The notes below the pieces were generated by a model. The model was not told where the DNA came from, did not search any database, and saw only the letters and a list, made by a program, of their open reading frames with translations. Positions 1 through 8,020 of a stretch of DNA of 64,000 bases are shown here, one piece after another; the stretch's first letter is position 1, and the number at the start of each line of letters is the position of its first letter. The translations under genes were made by a program, and so were the position numbers. The stretch spans positions 1 to 64,000 of the forward strand of contig JAXLRU010000002.1 of assembly GCA_046330935.1 (NCBI GenBank), read 5' to 3'. This DNA comes from JAXLRU01 sp046330935. Its GTDB lineage: Bacteria; Actinomycetota; Actinomycetes; Actinomycetales; Kineosporiaceae.

Positions 1-1
1 C

Positions 2-118
2 GTCGCCGCCGCGATGATCGACCGCCTCGTCCACCACGCCGAGGTCCTCACCCTCGCCGGGGAGTCCTACCGCACCCGCGCCCGACGCGAACTCCTCGCC
101 AAGGACCGCGACAAGTAA
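2..118 (+). CDS. istB: IstB-like ATP-binding protein of IS21 element, C-terminal 38 residues
   Basis: Only the last 38 residues are present, cut by the window edge. The visible peptide contains MIDRLVHHAEVLTLAGESYR, which matches the conserved C-terminus of IstB helper ATPases (a conserved RLVHHAEV segment followed by a short basic tail). IstB assists the IstA transposase in IS21 transposition. The TAA stop at 116-118 lies 11 bases before the terminal repeats, the normal position for istB. The Walker motifs are outside the window, so activity cannot be judged. Confidence 0.8.
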   Translation, partial: VAAAMIDRLVHHAEVLTLAGESYRTRARRELLAKDRDK

Positions 119-128
119 CCAACCCTGG

Positions 129-175
129 GGGTCAAAACCAACCCGACGGCAAAGGGTCAGAACCAGCCCGTCGTT
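129..175. repeat. Tandem terminal repeats of the IS21-like element
   Basis: Two imperfect direct copies lie at 129-150 (gggtcaaaaccaacccgacg...) and 154-175 (gggtcagaaccagcccgtcg...). IS21 elements typically carry several such repeats near each end as IstA binding sites. The second copy runs into the terminal CA at 178-179. Confidence 0.7.
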
Positions 176-179
176 GACA

Positions 180-764
180 GTGACGCCATACGTGCTCATC
201 GATACCGGTCACGGTGACGCCGTCCAGACGTTTCGGGTCCTCGATCAAACGCCGCCGGCCCTCGTCGAGGACGGCGGTGTTGGCTGCGTTCCACGACACG
301 CCCACCCCAGCCGCGATCCGGACGATGCTCATGCGCTCGACGACCAGGGCGTGCAACCCGCTGCCCGGGACAACCGGCCCGCGGCGCCGCCGCTGCGGTG
401 GTGTCCTGGCGCCGCACCTGCCCCGCACCCGGGCGCGCCGGTACCGGCGATCCACCACGTCCAGGGCCCTTACTCGCCACCCGAACGGCTCAAGCGCCAG
501 GCGCCGGCGGACACTGCCAAGCACCACCTCTTCGCAGCCGCAACGGCGACACCACAGGCCCTCGGCCACCATCCGACACGCCAGCACGGCCCGCTCACCG
601 CTCACCTGCTGACCCACGACTCGCGGGCCCAGGCCGTTCACGCGGGTGAAGGTGGTCAGGTCATGGCCGGTGAAGGTAGCGTCGCGCACGTCGAGGTCTT
701 CCATCCGGGCCGGCGCGAGAACCTCCATGACCGGAAGACCTCGACACCACCCCGAGGACGCCAC
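180..764 (-). pseudogene. ISL3-family transposase, N-terminal remnant disrupted by IS21 insertion
   Basis: Minus-strand frame with ISL3 hallmarks: a zinc-finger-like CRMVAEGLWCRRCGCEE, then EPFGWRVR, VSWNAANTAVLDEG, and finally DGVTVTGIDEHVWRH, the start of the catalytic DDE domain. Translation then runs into the IS21 terminus and stops, so the catalytic two-thirds is missing. There is also internal decay: between about 330 and 450 the expected segment (RRQDTT.AAAPRA) appears in the neighbouring frame, implying paired frameshifts before the IS21 insertion. The start is uncertain; 764 and a later ATG (MEVLAPAR) are both possible. It cannot encode a functional transposase. Confidence 0.75.
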
Positions 765-813
765 GCCGTCACCACCCCAGCCCGGCGCCGGCCAGCCCTC
801 ACCTAGCCCGTGA

Positions 814-2355
814 TCACGACATGGCTACACCCTCAACTATGAAGAGCCGGATTACCTCGTGGCCTCCGGCGCCACGTCCCTGTGGAGCCGGACCAGCAAC
901 GGCGACCTGTACCGCACCCAGTTCGACTCGGCCAGCGGGCGCCTTCTCGCCACCCGCACGAAGTACAACAGCGGCTTCAACGCCTACGCGACCATCCTGA
1001 GCCCCGGGTACGACGTGCTGTACGGAATCACGAGCACGGGGAGCCTCCAGATCTCGAAGTTCAACTACAGCGGAAGCACCTCGAGTTGGGTGCTCAACAA
1101 GTTCGCCGCACCTTTCGAGACCAATGCGACCCCCATCACGTCCACCTACATCTGGATGGCGAACACTTTCTGCAGCGCCCCGACGGACGTGCCGGTCGCG
1201 CAGGACCTCAATCCCCCCACCGCGGGCTCACCCGGCAGGCCTCCGGCAGCTGTCCAATGGCAGGCCGGCACGGCTCCCGGACAGGTCGACGTCCTCCACG
1301 TGAACGGCGCGGGCCAGCTCATCCTGACCTCCTACGCCGATGCCAACCTGAGCGGGGTCCTGACACGAAAGGTCATCCAAGCCGGCAACTACGTCGCCGT
1401 GGCTGCCGCGAAGGTCGAGGTCGGGGCAGCTGGCACGCCTGAAGCCGAGTACAGCTTCGCGCAGACGCCGACCGGGCACATCGTGCGCATCTCACGCTCC
1501 GATGCCGCGGCCGCCTTCGTCGGTCAGGACATGTTGGGCCTCGTCAGCGGCGCGCCCTCGGCGGTACGGCGCAGCGACAACAGCGCAGCCGTGGTCGCCT
1601 CTCACGCCGGAGGGGTGTGGGGCAGCTTCCAGCTGACGAACCTCAACGAGTTCGGCCCGTGGGAGAGGCTCCAGAACGCGACGGGGAACGCGCCCGTCCT
1701 CGTGGGTGACGTCACGGCTGCGCCGCTCGACAACGGGATCGTGGCCGTGGTCGGGCGCAGCAAGTCGGACAACACCGTGCAGCTCGGATTGTGGGACCCG
1801 AAGACCCACGTCACGAACTGGAGCCGCGTCACGCCGACCCTGGCGGCCTCGTCCACTCCCGCGGTGGCGAGCTACGCCAACCGCCTGCGGATCGCGGTAC
1901 GCACGAGCACCGGGGGGGTCGCCACTCTCAAGCAGACGGTGACGGGCGCGTGGGAGGGGACGTGGACGCAGATCACCGATCCCGCCACCGCCGACAGCAC
2001 CACGCTCGGTTTCGCCGGGTACGAGGGGATCTGGTACCTGGTGGCCAGGAGAGTCGACGAGATCTTCGTCGGCAAGGAGAGCGGCCCGGGCGCGGGCATG
2101 AGCGCCACATTGCAGCCCACGACGGTGCCCCTGGCCGAGGGCTCCTCCTCGCTGGGAGCCGACCCGGCCTTCTTCACCCTGCGCAGCGCGGGGGGCGCCG
2201 ATCAGGCAGCCCTCGCCCTGGTCAACGGCGCCGGTTACGCCAGCGCGGTGAAGCTCAACACGAACCTGAATCCCGCTGTTCGCCCGGCCGGGTCGAAGCA
2301 GAGGTCGGCGGCCCGGAACAAGGCCACGCCCTCGTCGTCCCCGCAGCATCACTGA
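814..2355 (+). pseudogene. 5'-truncated secreted beta-propeller-like gene (paralogue of the next gene)
   Basis: The open frame from 814 aligns along its length with residues ~195-698 of the next gene (shared LWSRT, YATI.SPGYDV.YG, PGQVD..HV, GAP.AVRRSDNSAAVV, YEG.WY). It lacks the first ~195 residues, including the signal peptide. The in-frame TGA at 811 and the adjoining ISL3 remnant show the 5' end was lost with the transposon. A GTG at 859 could start an internal ORF of 498 residues, but there is no export signal. Repeated W and DG.L/W blocks suggest a beta-propeller of the PLL/tectonin type; no catalytic residues are evident. The tail is basic and Ser/Pro-rich. It is probably non-functional. 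Confidence 0.7.
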
Positions 2356-2419
2356 CCCACACCCCACTGGCCGTGGCGATCCCGACCCGGCCCCGCCCCT
2401 GAGGAAAGGCCCTTCCTTC

Positions 2420-4516
2420 ATGACCAACCTGTCCCTGCGACGGCGATCCGTCGCCGGCGTGAGCGTCGCGGCACTGGCCGTGGGCCTCGCCGTGTCCGTC
2501 TCCACCGGCATGGCGGCGCTGCCCGCACACGCCGCGGCCGGCGTGTGCCCGCAGACCACCACCAACGTCACCGTCGTGCCGGCAGGCGCGAGCAACGTCA
2601 CCAACCGGGTGATGAACCCCATCGCCGGCAGCACGATGTCGCTGGCCGCGCCGACCGCCGCCGCCGCGATCCCGCAGGTCGACAAGTTCGACCGGGTGCT
2701 GGGGACGACCAGCGCCGACTGGCTGGTGGGCGTGCAGGCCTCCGGCTCCGCCGTCACCACGGGGTCGACCACCGACACGACCGGCGGCCTGTGGATCTGG
2801 CGCCGCACCAACGGTGCATGGGGCCAGCCCGGCAAGTTCGCCGACAGCGTCGACTTCCGGACATGGGTGGGTTCGTCCCGGCAGATGATCACGCTGGACG
2901 CGAACAACAACGTCTGGACGATCGACTCGACGGGCGCCCTGCGCCTGACCCAGGTGAACTTCACCACCCGCACGATCACCTCGAAGCTCAAGCTCATGGG
3001 CACGGACTACGCGGGGACGAACCTGCTGGTCGCGACCGGCACGGGTGTCCTGTGGAGCCGCACGGGCACGACCTCGACGACGACCAACGGCGACGTCTTC
3101 CGCACGCAGTTCGACCTCACCAGCCAGCGCCTGATCTCCCCCCGCAAGCGGATCGGCTGGGGCTTCGAGCGCTACGCCACGATCATCAGCCCCGGCTACG
3201 ACGTCATGTACGGCGTCATGACCACGGGCGTGGTGGAGACCTGGAAGTTCAACGAGGGCACCGGCTGGGACCTGCAGAAGATCGTCGTGGGCGGCAGCGC
3301 CGTCTCCTACCGTCACGTCTGGGTGCCCACCAACAGCTGCGCCGCCCCCGCCAGCTTCACCCCCGCGGACCTCAACCTCAGCCGCACGCTGACCGACGCC
3401 CCGGCCGTGGCCCAGTGGGCGAACGGCCCCCAGCCGGGCCAGGTCGACATCTTCCACGTCGACCGGCTCGGTCAGTTCATCCTCACCAGCAACACCGACC
3501 GCACTCTCGCCCAGAGCACCTGGACCCGCTCGATCCTGGCGAACGCCAACTACGTGGACGGTCCTTCGGCCGCCTTCCTGCCGACCGCACCCAACACGAC
3601 CGTCGACGTCGAGTACGTCTTCACCCACGCGGGCAACGGCCACGTCGTCCTGTGGTACCGGACGTCGAGCGACACCACCTGGGTGTCCACGGACCTGCAG
3701 GGCCGCTTCTCCGGCGCTCCCGCAGCGGTTCGCCGCAGCGACAACAGCGCTGCCGTCGTCATCACCCACAGCGACGGTTCGCTCTGGGGCCGTTGGCGCC
3801 CGTACAACTCCGGGGACTTCGTGCCCTGGGCGCAGCTGCGCCCGGCGACCGGCAACCCCCCCGCGCTGGTGGGCAACGTCTCGGCGGCGCCGGCCACCGG
3901 TGGCCGGGTCACGATCGCGGGCCGGACGGCGGACGGCACCATCCAGATCGGCACGTGGGACCCGGCGGCGCGCACCATCACCTGGAGCGCACGGCCCGGC
4001 GTGCTCACGACCGACACCCCCAACATCGGGACGAGCGGGAGCGACCTTCGCCTCATCGTCCGTTCCACCGAGACGGGCAACCCCATCAAGATGATCGGGC
4101 AGTCGGCGACGGGCGACTGGGACCAGACGTGGACGCAGCTGGCCGCCGCCTCGAGCCCGGGTGTCCCGGCCATCGGGGTCAGCCCCTACGAGGGCCTCTG
4201 GTACGCCGCGGCCACCACGGACGGAACGCTGTCCATGTGGAAGGAGGCGTACCCGCAGCCCGGCTGGAAGGACATCTACGTCTCCGTGGCCTTCCCCACT
4301 CCGGCCACCTCCGCCACCGTGGGCAGTGACCCGCTGATCTTCAACCTCACCTCGAAGACCGGAGGGGTCCAGGCAGCCGTCGCCGCCGTCAACGCGGAGG
4401 GCTTCGCCGTCGCGACCAAGCTGAACACCCAGCTCGACCCCCAGTCGCACGTCGCGACCAAGGCGCCGAAGACCAAGAAGACCAAGGTCAAGAAGTCGCC
4501 GAAGACCAAGCACTGA
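2420..4516 (+). CDS. Secreted beta-propeller-like surface protein
   Basis: The 698-residue product starts with a clear Sec signal peptide (basic MTNLSLRRRS, hydrophobic core, cleavage after AHA, about residue 39). The body is made of ~45-60-residue modules rich in W.R/W and DG.L motifs (LWIWRR, VLWSR, HVVLWYR, SLWGRW, TLSMWKE), the look of a PLL-like or tectonin-like propeller. The C-terminus is lysine-rich (KTKKTKVKKSPKTKH), perhaps for ionic attachment to wall polymers or DNA. GAGGAAAGG about 12 bases upstream is the likely ribosome-binding site. It is the intact twin of the truncated gene before it. No enzyme motif is seen; a binding role is inferred. Confidence 0.7.
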   Translation: MTNLSLRRRSVAGVSVAALAVGLAVSVSTGMAALPAHAAAGVCPQTTTNVTVVPAGASNVTNRVMNPIAGSTMSLAAPTAAAAIPQVDKFDRVLGTTSADWLVGVQASGSAVTTGSTTDTTGGLWIWRRTNGAWGQPGKFADSVDFRTWVGSSRQMITLDANNNVWTIDSTGALRLTQVNFTTRTITSKLKLMGTDYAGTNLLVATGTGVLWSRTGTTSTTTNGDVFRTQFDLTSQRLISPRKRIGWGFERYATIISPGYDVMYGVMTTGVVETWKFNEGTGWDLQKIVVGGSAVSYRHVWVPTNSCAAPASFTPADLNLSRTLTDAPAVAQWANGPQPGQVDIFHVDRLGQFILTSNTDRTLAQSTWTRSILANANYVDGPSAAFLPTAPNTTVDVEYVFTHAGNGHVVLWYRTSSDTTWVSTDLQGRFSGAPAAVRRSDNSAAVVITHSDGSLWGRWRPYNSGDFVPWAQLRPATGNPPALVGNVSAAPATGGRVTIAGRTADGTIQIGTWDPAARTITWSARPGVLTTDTPNIGTSGSDLRLIVRSTETGNPIKMIGQSATGDWDQTWTQLAAASSPGVPAIGVSPYEGLWYAAATTDGTLSMWKEAYPQPGWKDIYVSVAFPTPATSATVGSDPLIFNLTSKTGGVQAAVAAVNAEGFAVATKLNTQLDPQSHVATKAPKTKKTKVKKSPKTKH

Positions 4517-4535
4517 CACGCTCCTCGCCCGCTGC

Positions 4536-4565
4536 GGCCCGGCACCTCACCCGAGGCGCCGGGCC
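4536..4565 (+). terminator. Hairpin after the beta-propeller gene
   Basis: Arms GGCCCGGC (4536-4543) and GCCGGGCC (4558-4565) are perfectly complementary. They begin 20 bases after the stop codon. There is no T-run, as is usual for high-GC actinobacteria. Confidence 0.55.
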
Positions 4566-4703
4566 GTGGTGCGTCCGGGGACCACTCGGTCGGTGCCAGA
4601 TCGCCGCGCGAGTCGGGAAGCCAGGGCCTCCCTGCCGCGTTGCCGAGGTAGAGGAGCGCTCAACTATCGCGGGCGCCCGTCCCGACCGGAAGCAGGTTCC
4701 ACC

Positions 4704-5606
4704 ATGACCGTCGTCGTCACCGCAGCCACCGGCCACCTGGGCCGCCTCGTCGTCGAGGAGCTCCTCGAGCGCGGCCTGCCCGCCGACCAGCTGGTCGCGG
4801 CAGCCCGCCGTCCGGAGGCGCTGGACGACGTCGTGAGCCGAGGGGTCACGGCGGCGCGCGCGGACTACGACGACCCGCAGTCGCTGAAGGACGCGTTCGA
4901 GGGCGCCGACGTGCTCGTGTTCGTCTCGGGCAGCGAGGTGGGCAAGCGCGTCGCCCAGCACACCGCCGTCGTCGACGCGGCCGTCGCCGCCGGGGTGGGC
5001 CTCGTCGTCTACACGAGCATCGTCCACGCCGACACCTCGCCGCTGCCCGCCCTGGCAGGCGAGCACCTCGCGACCGAGCAGGCGCTGGCCGCCTCCGGCC
5101 TGGCGCACGTCGTGCTCCGCAACAGCTGGTACGTCGAGAACTACACGGCCCAACTGCCCACCTACCTCGCCCACGGGATCGCGGGCTCCGCCGGCGAGGG
5201 CCGGATCAGCGCCGCCACCCGCGCCGACTACGCCGCCGCGGCCGCCGCCGTCGCGCTGGCCGCAGCCCGAGCCGGCACCCTCCCCGCGCCCGGAGGCGAC
5301 GGTGAGGTCTCCCCCGCCGTCGGCCGCCTCGTCTACGAGCTGGGCGGCGAGGCGTTCACCATGGCCGAGCTCGCCGCGACCGTCACGGCGGTCACCGGCA
5401 CCGAGGTCACCTACACCGACCTCCCCGAGGACGCCTACACGCAGGTGCTCGTGGGCGCCGGCCTCCCCCACGACTACGCGGCCGTCCTCGCCTCCGCCGA
5501 CACCGGCGCCAAGGCGGGCGGGCTGTTCACCGACAGCGGCGACCTCGCCCGCCTCGCCGGTCGCCCCCTCACCTCGCTGGAGGACGCCGTCCGCGCGGCC
5601 CGGTGA
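4704..5606 (+). CDS. NAD(P)-binding oxidoreductase, NmrA/QOR2-type SDR
   Basis: 300-residue atypical short-chain dehydrogenase. The N-terminal Rossmann motif VVVTAATGHLGRLVVEELL carries the TG(x)xGxxG nucleotide-binding loop, followed by AARRPE, which suits NADP(H). NSWYVENYTAQLPTYLAHG and the C-terminal layout (ELGGEAFTMAELAATVTAVTG) match the NAD(P)H:quinone oxidoreductase 2 / NmrA group, which reduces quinones or senses redox state. The ATG at 4704 is preferred because an in-frame extension upstream is non-homologous and Arg-rich. It stands alone on the plus strand and converges with the transporter gene, 10 bases from its end. The substrate is inferred from family only. Confidence 0.8.
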   Translation: MTVVVTAATGHLGRLVVEELLERGLPADQLVAAARRPEALDDVVSRGVTAARADYDDPQSLKDAFEGADVLVFVSGSEVGKRVAQHTAVVDAAVAAGVGLVVYTSIVHADTSPLPALAGEHLATEQALAASGLAHVVLRNSWYVENYTAQLPTYLAHGIAGSAGEGRISAATRADYAAAAAAVALAAARAGTLPAPGGDGEVSPAVGRLVYELGGEAFTMAELAATVTAVTGTEVTYTDLPEDAYTQVLVGAGLPHDYAAVLASADTGAKAGGLFTDSGDLARLAGRPLTSLEDAVRAAR

Positions 5607-5616
5607 CGGCTGCGCC

Positions 5617-6591
5617 TCAGCCGGGCACGGCCAGGCGCAGGTCGCTCGACCTCGGCGGTGCGGTGTCGTCGCAGGACACCGCACCGCCCCGCTCGCGCGT
5701 ACGCCGGGTCGGCATGGCGGCCGAGGCAAGTCCGACCCCGACGAGACAGCAGCCCAGCACCGAGCCCGGCCCGGCCTGCGCCGTCCCGAGGAGCAGGCCG
5801 GTGAGCAGGGACGACACCGGCACGAGCCCGACGCAGACCCCGGCCCTCTCCGGCCCGATCCTGGCGAGCCCGCGGTACCAGAACCAGAACGCCGCCGCGG
5901 TGGCGATCACGGCGAGGTAGACGAGCGCGCCGAGCTCGCGCGCGGTGGGCGCCACGAGATCGGGGCCGGGCACCAGAGGCGCCGCGACGCCGAGCAGCCC
6001 CGTCGCCGCCAGACAGGCGTACGCCGACGTGCGCAGCGCGCCGAGCCGGGGCAGCAGCCCCACCGCGAACAGGGAGAAGAGCGCCTCCCCGGCCAACGCG
6101 CCGCCGGCGTAGAGGAGGCCGAGCGCGTCGGCGTCCCCGAAGCCGGTGACGAGACCGACGCCGACGACGACGGCCAGTGCCGCCGCGACGACGCGCGAGG
6201 ACGGACGCCGCCGGGCCCGCAGCGGCGGGACGAGCGCCAGGACGAGCGGGCTGCACCCCACGACCGCCCCGACCGCACCCGCGTCGGCGCGCTGCGAGGC
6301 CAGGACGACGAACGCGTTGAACCCCGCCATCCCCGTCACGGCCACGCCGAGCAACCGCAGGACGTCGCCTCGGGTCGGGCGCAGCAGCGGCACCCCGCGC
6401 ACCCGCATCGCGAGCAGCAGGAGGACGGAAGCGAGCGCGTACCTGAAGGCCTGCCCCGTGGGTAGTGGATAGGTCGACGTCCAGGGGGCCACGGCGACGA
6501 GCGTCCCGATCAGGGTGGTCGCGGCGCAGCAGGAGACGAGGGCGGCCAGGGTGGCGCGGGTCGTGGTCACGCTCAGGACGCTAGGTGCCAT
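5617..6591 (-). CDS. DMT-superfamily (EamA) transporter
   Basis: 324 residues with about ten hydrophobic segments in two similar five-helix halves, as in EamA drug/metabolite transporters (inner membrane). Recognisable pieces are the glycine-rich LGVAVTGMAGFNAFVVLASQ around residue 85 and VYLAVIATAAAFWFWYRGLARIG in the second half. The C-terminal ~25 residues are hydrophilic and coincide with a DNA hairpin. The gene is divergent from a MocR-type regulator with almost no spacer. MocR regulators often control an adjacent EamA transporter, so export or uptake of an amine, amino acid or vitamin is plausible. The substrate is unknown. Confidence 0.85.
   Translation of the reverse strand: MAPSVLSVTTTRATLAALVSCCAATTLIGTLVAVAPWTSTYPLPTGQAFRYALASVLLLLAMRVRGVPLLRPTRGDVLRLLGVAVTGMAGFNAFVVLASQRADAGAVGAVVGCSPLVLALVPPLRARRRPSSRVVAAALAVVVGVGLVTGFGDADALGLLYAGGALAGEALFSLFAVGLLPRLGALRTSAYACLAATGLLGVAAPLVPGPDLVAPTARELGALVYLAVIATAAAFWFWYRGLARIGPERAGVCVGLVPVSSLLTGLLLGTAQAGPGSVLGCCLVGVGLASAAMPTRRTRERGGAVSCDDTAPPRSSDLRLAVPG
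5654..5687. terminator. Perfect hairpin inside the 3' end of the transporter gene
   Basis: GGCGGTGCGGTGTC (5654-5667) and GACACCGCACCGCC (5674-5687) form a 14-bp stem with a 6-base loop. It lies 48 bases past the oxidoreductase stop and within the last ~25 codons of the convergent transporter gene, so it could terminate the plus-strand transcript. Confidence 0.45.
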
Positions 6592-6605
6592 CTGGCTCCT
6601 TCCTC

Positions 6606-6640
6606 AGGTCCAGTTGTGAAAGGGTTTGGGGGTCCAGATG
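6606..6640. promoter_or_regulatory. Direct repeats in the divergent transporter/MocR promoter region
   Basis: AGGTCCAGTTG (6606-6616) and GGGTCCAGATG (6630-6640) are direct repeats 24 bases apart, about two helical turns. They lie between the divergent genes. MocR proteins bind direct repeats as dimers, so this is a candidate operator. It also argues for the regulator start at 6646 rather than the GTG at 6616. Confidence 0.45.
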
Positions 6641-6645
6641 CGACG

Positions 6646-7902
6646 ATGGCGAGCGTGGCCTCCGCAGTCGAACCCGACGCTCTCGCCGTCCTCCTCGGCC
6701 CGGCGCCCCAGCGGGGGCGCCGCGACTGGCTGCGTGAGGGGCTGAGGGACGCCGTCCGGTCCGGGCGCCTGCCTCCGGGCGCGAGGCTCCCCGGGGGTCG
6801 AGTGCTCGCCGTTTCCGTCGGCGTCTCCCGGGGGCTGGTCACCGAAGTGGTCGACCAGCTCGTCGCCGAGGGGTACCTCACGGTGCGGCCGCGGTCGGGA
6901 GCGCACGTCCGGGCGGCGGGCGACGCCTCGGAGTCCACGCCGGCCGCCCTCCACGAGGAACCGGCGGCGCCTCCCGTCGCACCCGCCCGTTCGCCCGGCA
7001 CTCCTGACCTGCGTCTCTTCCCCGTGGCGGCCTGGGGGCGGGCGGCCCGGCAAGCCCTGACCCGCCTGGACGTCCGGCAGCTCGGTTACCCCGACCCCCG
7101 CGGACATGCAGCCCTGCGCGAGGTCCTGGCCGGCTACCTCACCCGCACGCGGGGCGCCGTCGTGGATCCCGACCACGTGCTCGTCGTCGCCGGTGCCGCG
7201 CAGGCCTTCGCCGTCCTCGCCCTCGCCACCCGCCCCGCAGGGCGCGCTCCCCGCTGGGCGCTGGAATCGCCCGGCTCCGAGGGCGCGACTGCGCAACTGC
7301 GCTCCCACGGCGTGGACGTGGTCGGCGTGCCGGTGGACCGCGACGGCATGCAGGTCGGCTCACTGCCCGGCGGCCTCGACGCCGTCCTCGTGACCCCTGC
7401 GCACCAGTACCCGACCGGCGTCCTGCTGGCCCCCGCCCGCCGGCACGACCTCCTCGGGCGAGCCGTCACGGGAGGCTTCGTCGTGGTGGAGGACGACTAC
7501 GACGCGGACCTGCGCTACGACGGCGTTCCGGTGGCATGCCTGCAGGGGCACGCACCCGACCGCGTCGCCCTCGTGGGGTCGGTGTCGAAGAGCCTCGCCC
7601 CCGGCCTGCGCCTGGGCTGGTGCGTCGTGCCGGACCGGCTCGTCGACGCCGTCGCCGCGGTGAAGCGCGACCTCGATCTCGGTTGTCCGGTGCTCGACCA
7701 GCTCACCCTGGCCCGCTTCGTCGACACCGGCGGGTACGACCGGCACCTGCGCCGGGTCCGGGCCGTCTACCGGCGCCGCCGGGAGTCCGTGCTCGCGGCT
7801 CTCGCCGAGCAGGGGTGGCGGGAACGGGACGGTGCGATTGCCGCCGGGCTCCACCTGTACGTGGAGCGCGCCGGCGAGGCGCGGGTCGTGGGCTTCGCAT
7901 GA
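6646..7902 (+). CDS. MocR-type GntR/aminotransferase fusion regulator, apparently lacking its C-terminus
   Basis: N-terminal GntR winged helix (residues ~15-85: LREGLRDAVRSGRLPPGARL, then SRGLVTEVVDQLVAEGYLTV) fused to an aminotransferase-like PLP domain. PLP-site features are present: HQYPTG, VVEDDYDADLRYDG (cofactor Asp) and the lysine motif VGSVSKSLAPGLRLGW. After AAGLHLYVERAG the protein ends at residue 418. MocR proteins normally run ~40-50 residues further through the small C-terminal subdomain, so an internal deletion or early stop is likely. Ligand sensing may be impaired. It probably controls the divergent EamA transporter. Confidence 0.8.
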   Translation: MASVASAVEPDALAVLLGPAPQRGRRDWLREGLRDAVRSGRLPPGARLPGGRVLAVSVGVSRGLVTEVVDQLVAEGYLTVRPRSGAHVRAAGDASESTPAALHEEPAAPPVAPARSPGTPDLRLFPVAAWGRAARQALTRLDVRQLGYPDPRGHAALREVLAGYLTRTRGAVVDPDHVLVVAGAAQAFAVLALATRPAGRAPRWALESPGSEGATAQLRSHGVDVVGVPVDRDGMQVGSLPGGLDAVLVTPAHQYPTGVLLAPARRHDLLGRAVTGGFVVVEDDYDADLRYDGVPVACLQGHAPDRVALVGSVSKSLAPGLRLGWCVVPDRLVDAVAAVKRDLDLGCPVLDQLTLARFVDTGGYDRHLRRVRAVYRRRRESVLAALAEQGWRERDGAIAAGLHLYVERAGEARVVGFA

Positions 7903-7973
7903 GCGGGCCCGGTGGCGGCCCCCCCCGGCAGCCACCGGGCCCAGCGGTGTACCCGCCACCTCCCGAATCGGCC

Positions 7974-8012
7974 GGCACCCCGGCCCCTTGAGCATTCGGG
8001 GGCCGGGGTGCC
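7974..8012. terminator. Strong bidirectional terminator hairpin
   Basis: GGCACCCCGGCCCC (7974-7987) pairs perfectly with GGGGCCGGGGTGCC (7999-8012), giving a 14-bp stem and 11-base loop. It lies between the convergent ends of the MocR gene and the xylanase gene and probably serves both. Confidence 0.8.
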
Positions 8013-8020
8013 GGAACGGA

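Larger units (their letters stand above)
1..179 (+). mobile_element. Right end of an IS21-family insertion sequence (left part outside window)
   Basis: The window opens inside an IS21-like element. It holds the last codons of the IstB-type helper ATPase, then about 60 non-coding bases with two imperfect copies of a ~22-base terminal repeat. The element ends in CA at 178-179 (minus-strand read starts TGTCAACGAC), as expected for the TG...CA termini of IS21 elements. Immediately beyond it an ISL3-type transposase reading frame is interrupted, so this end marks the insertion point. The left end and istA lie outside the window. Confidence 0.8.
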
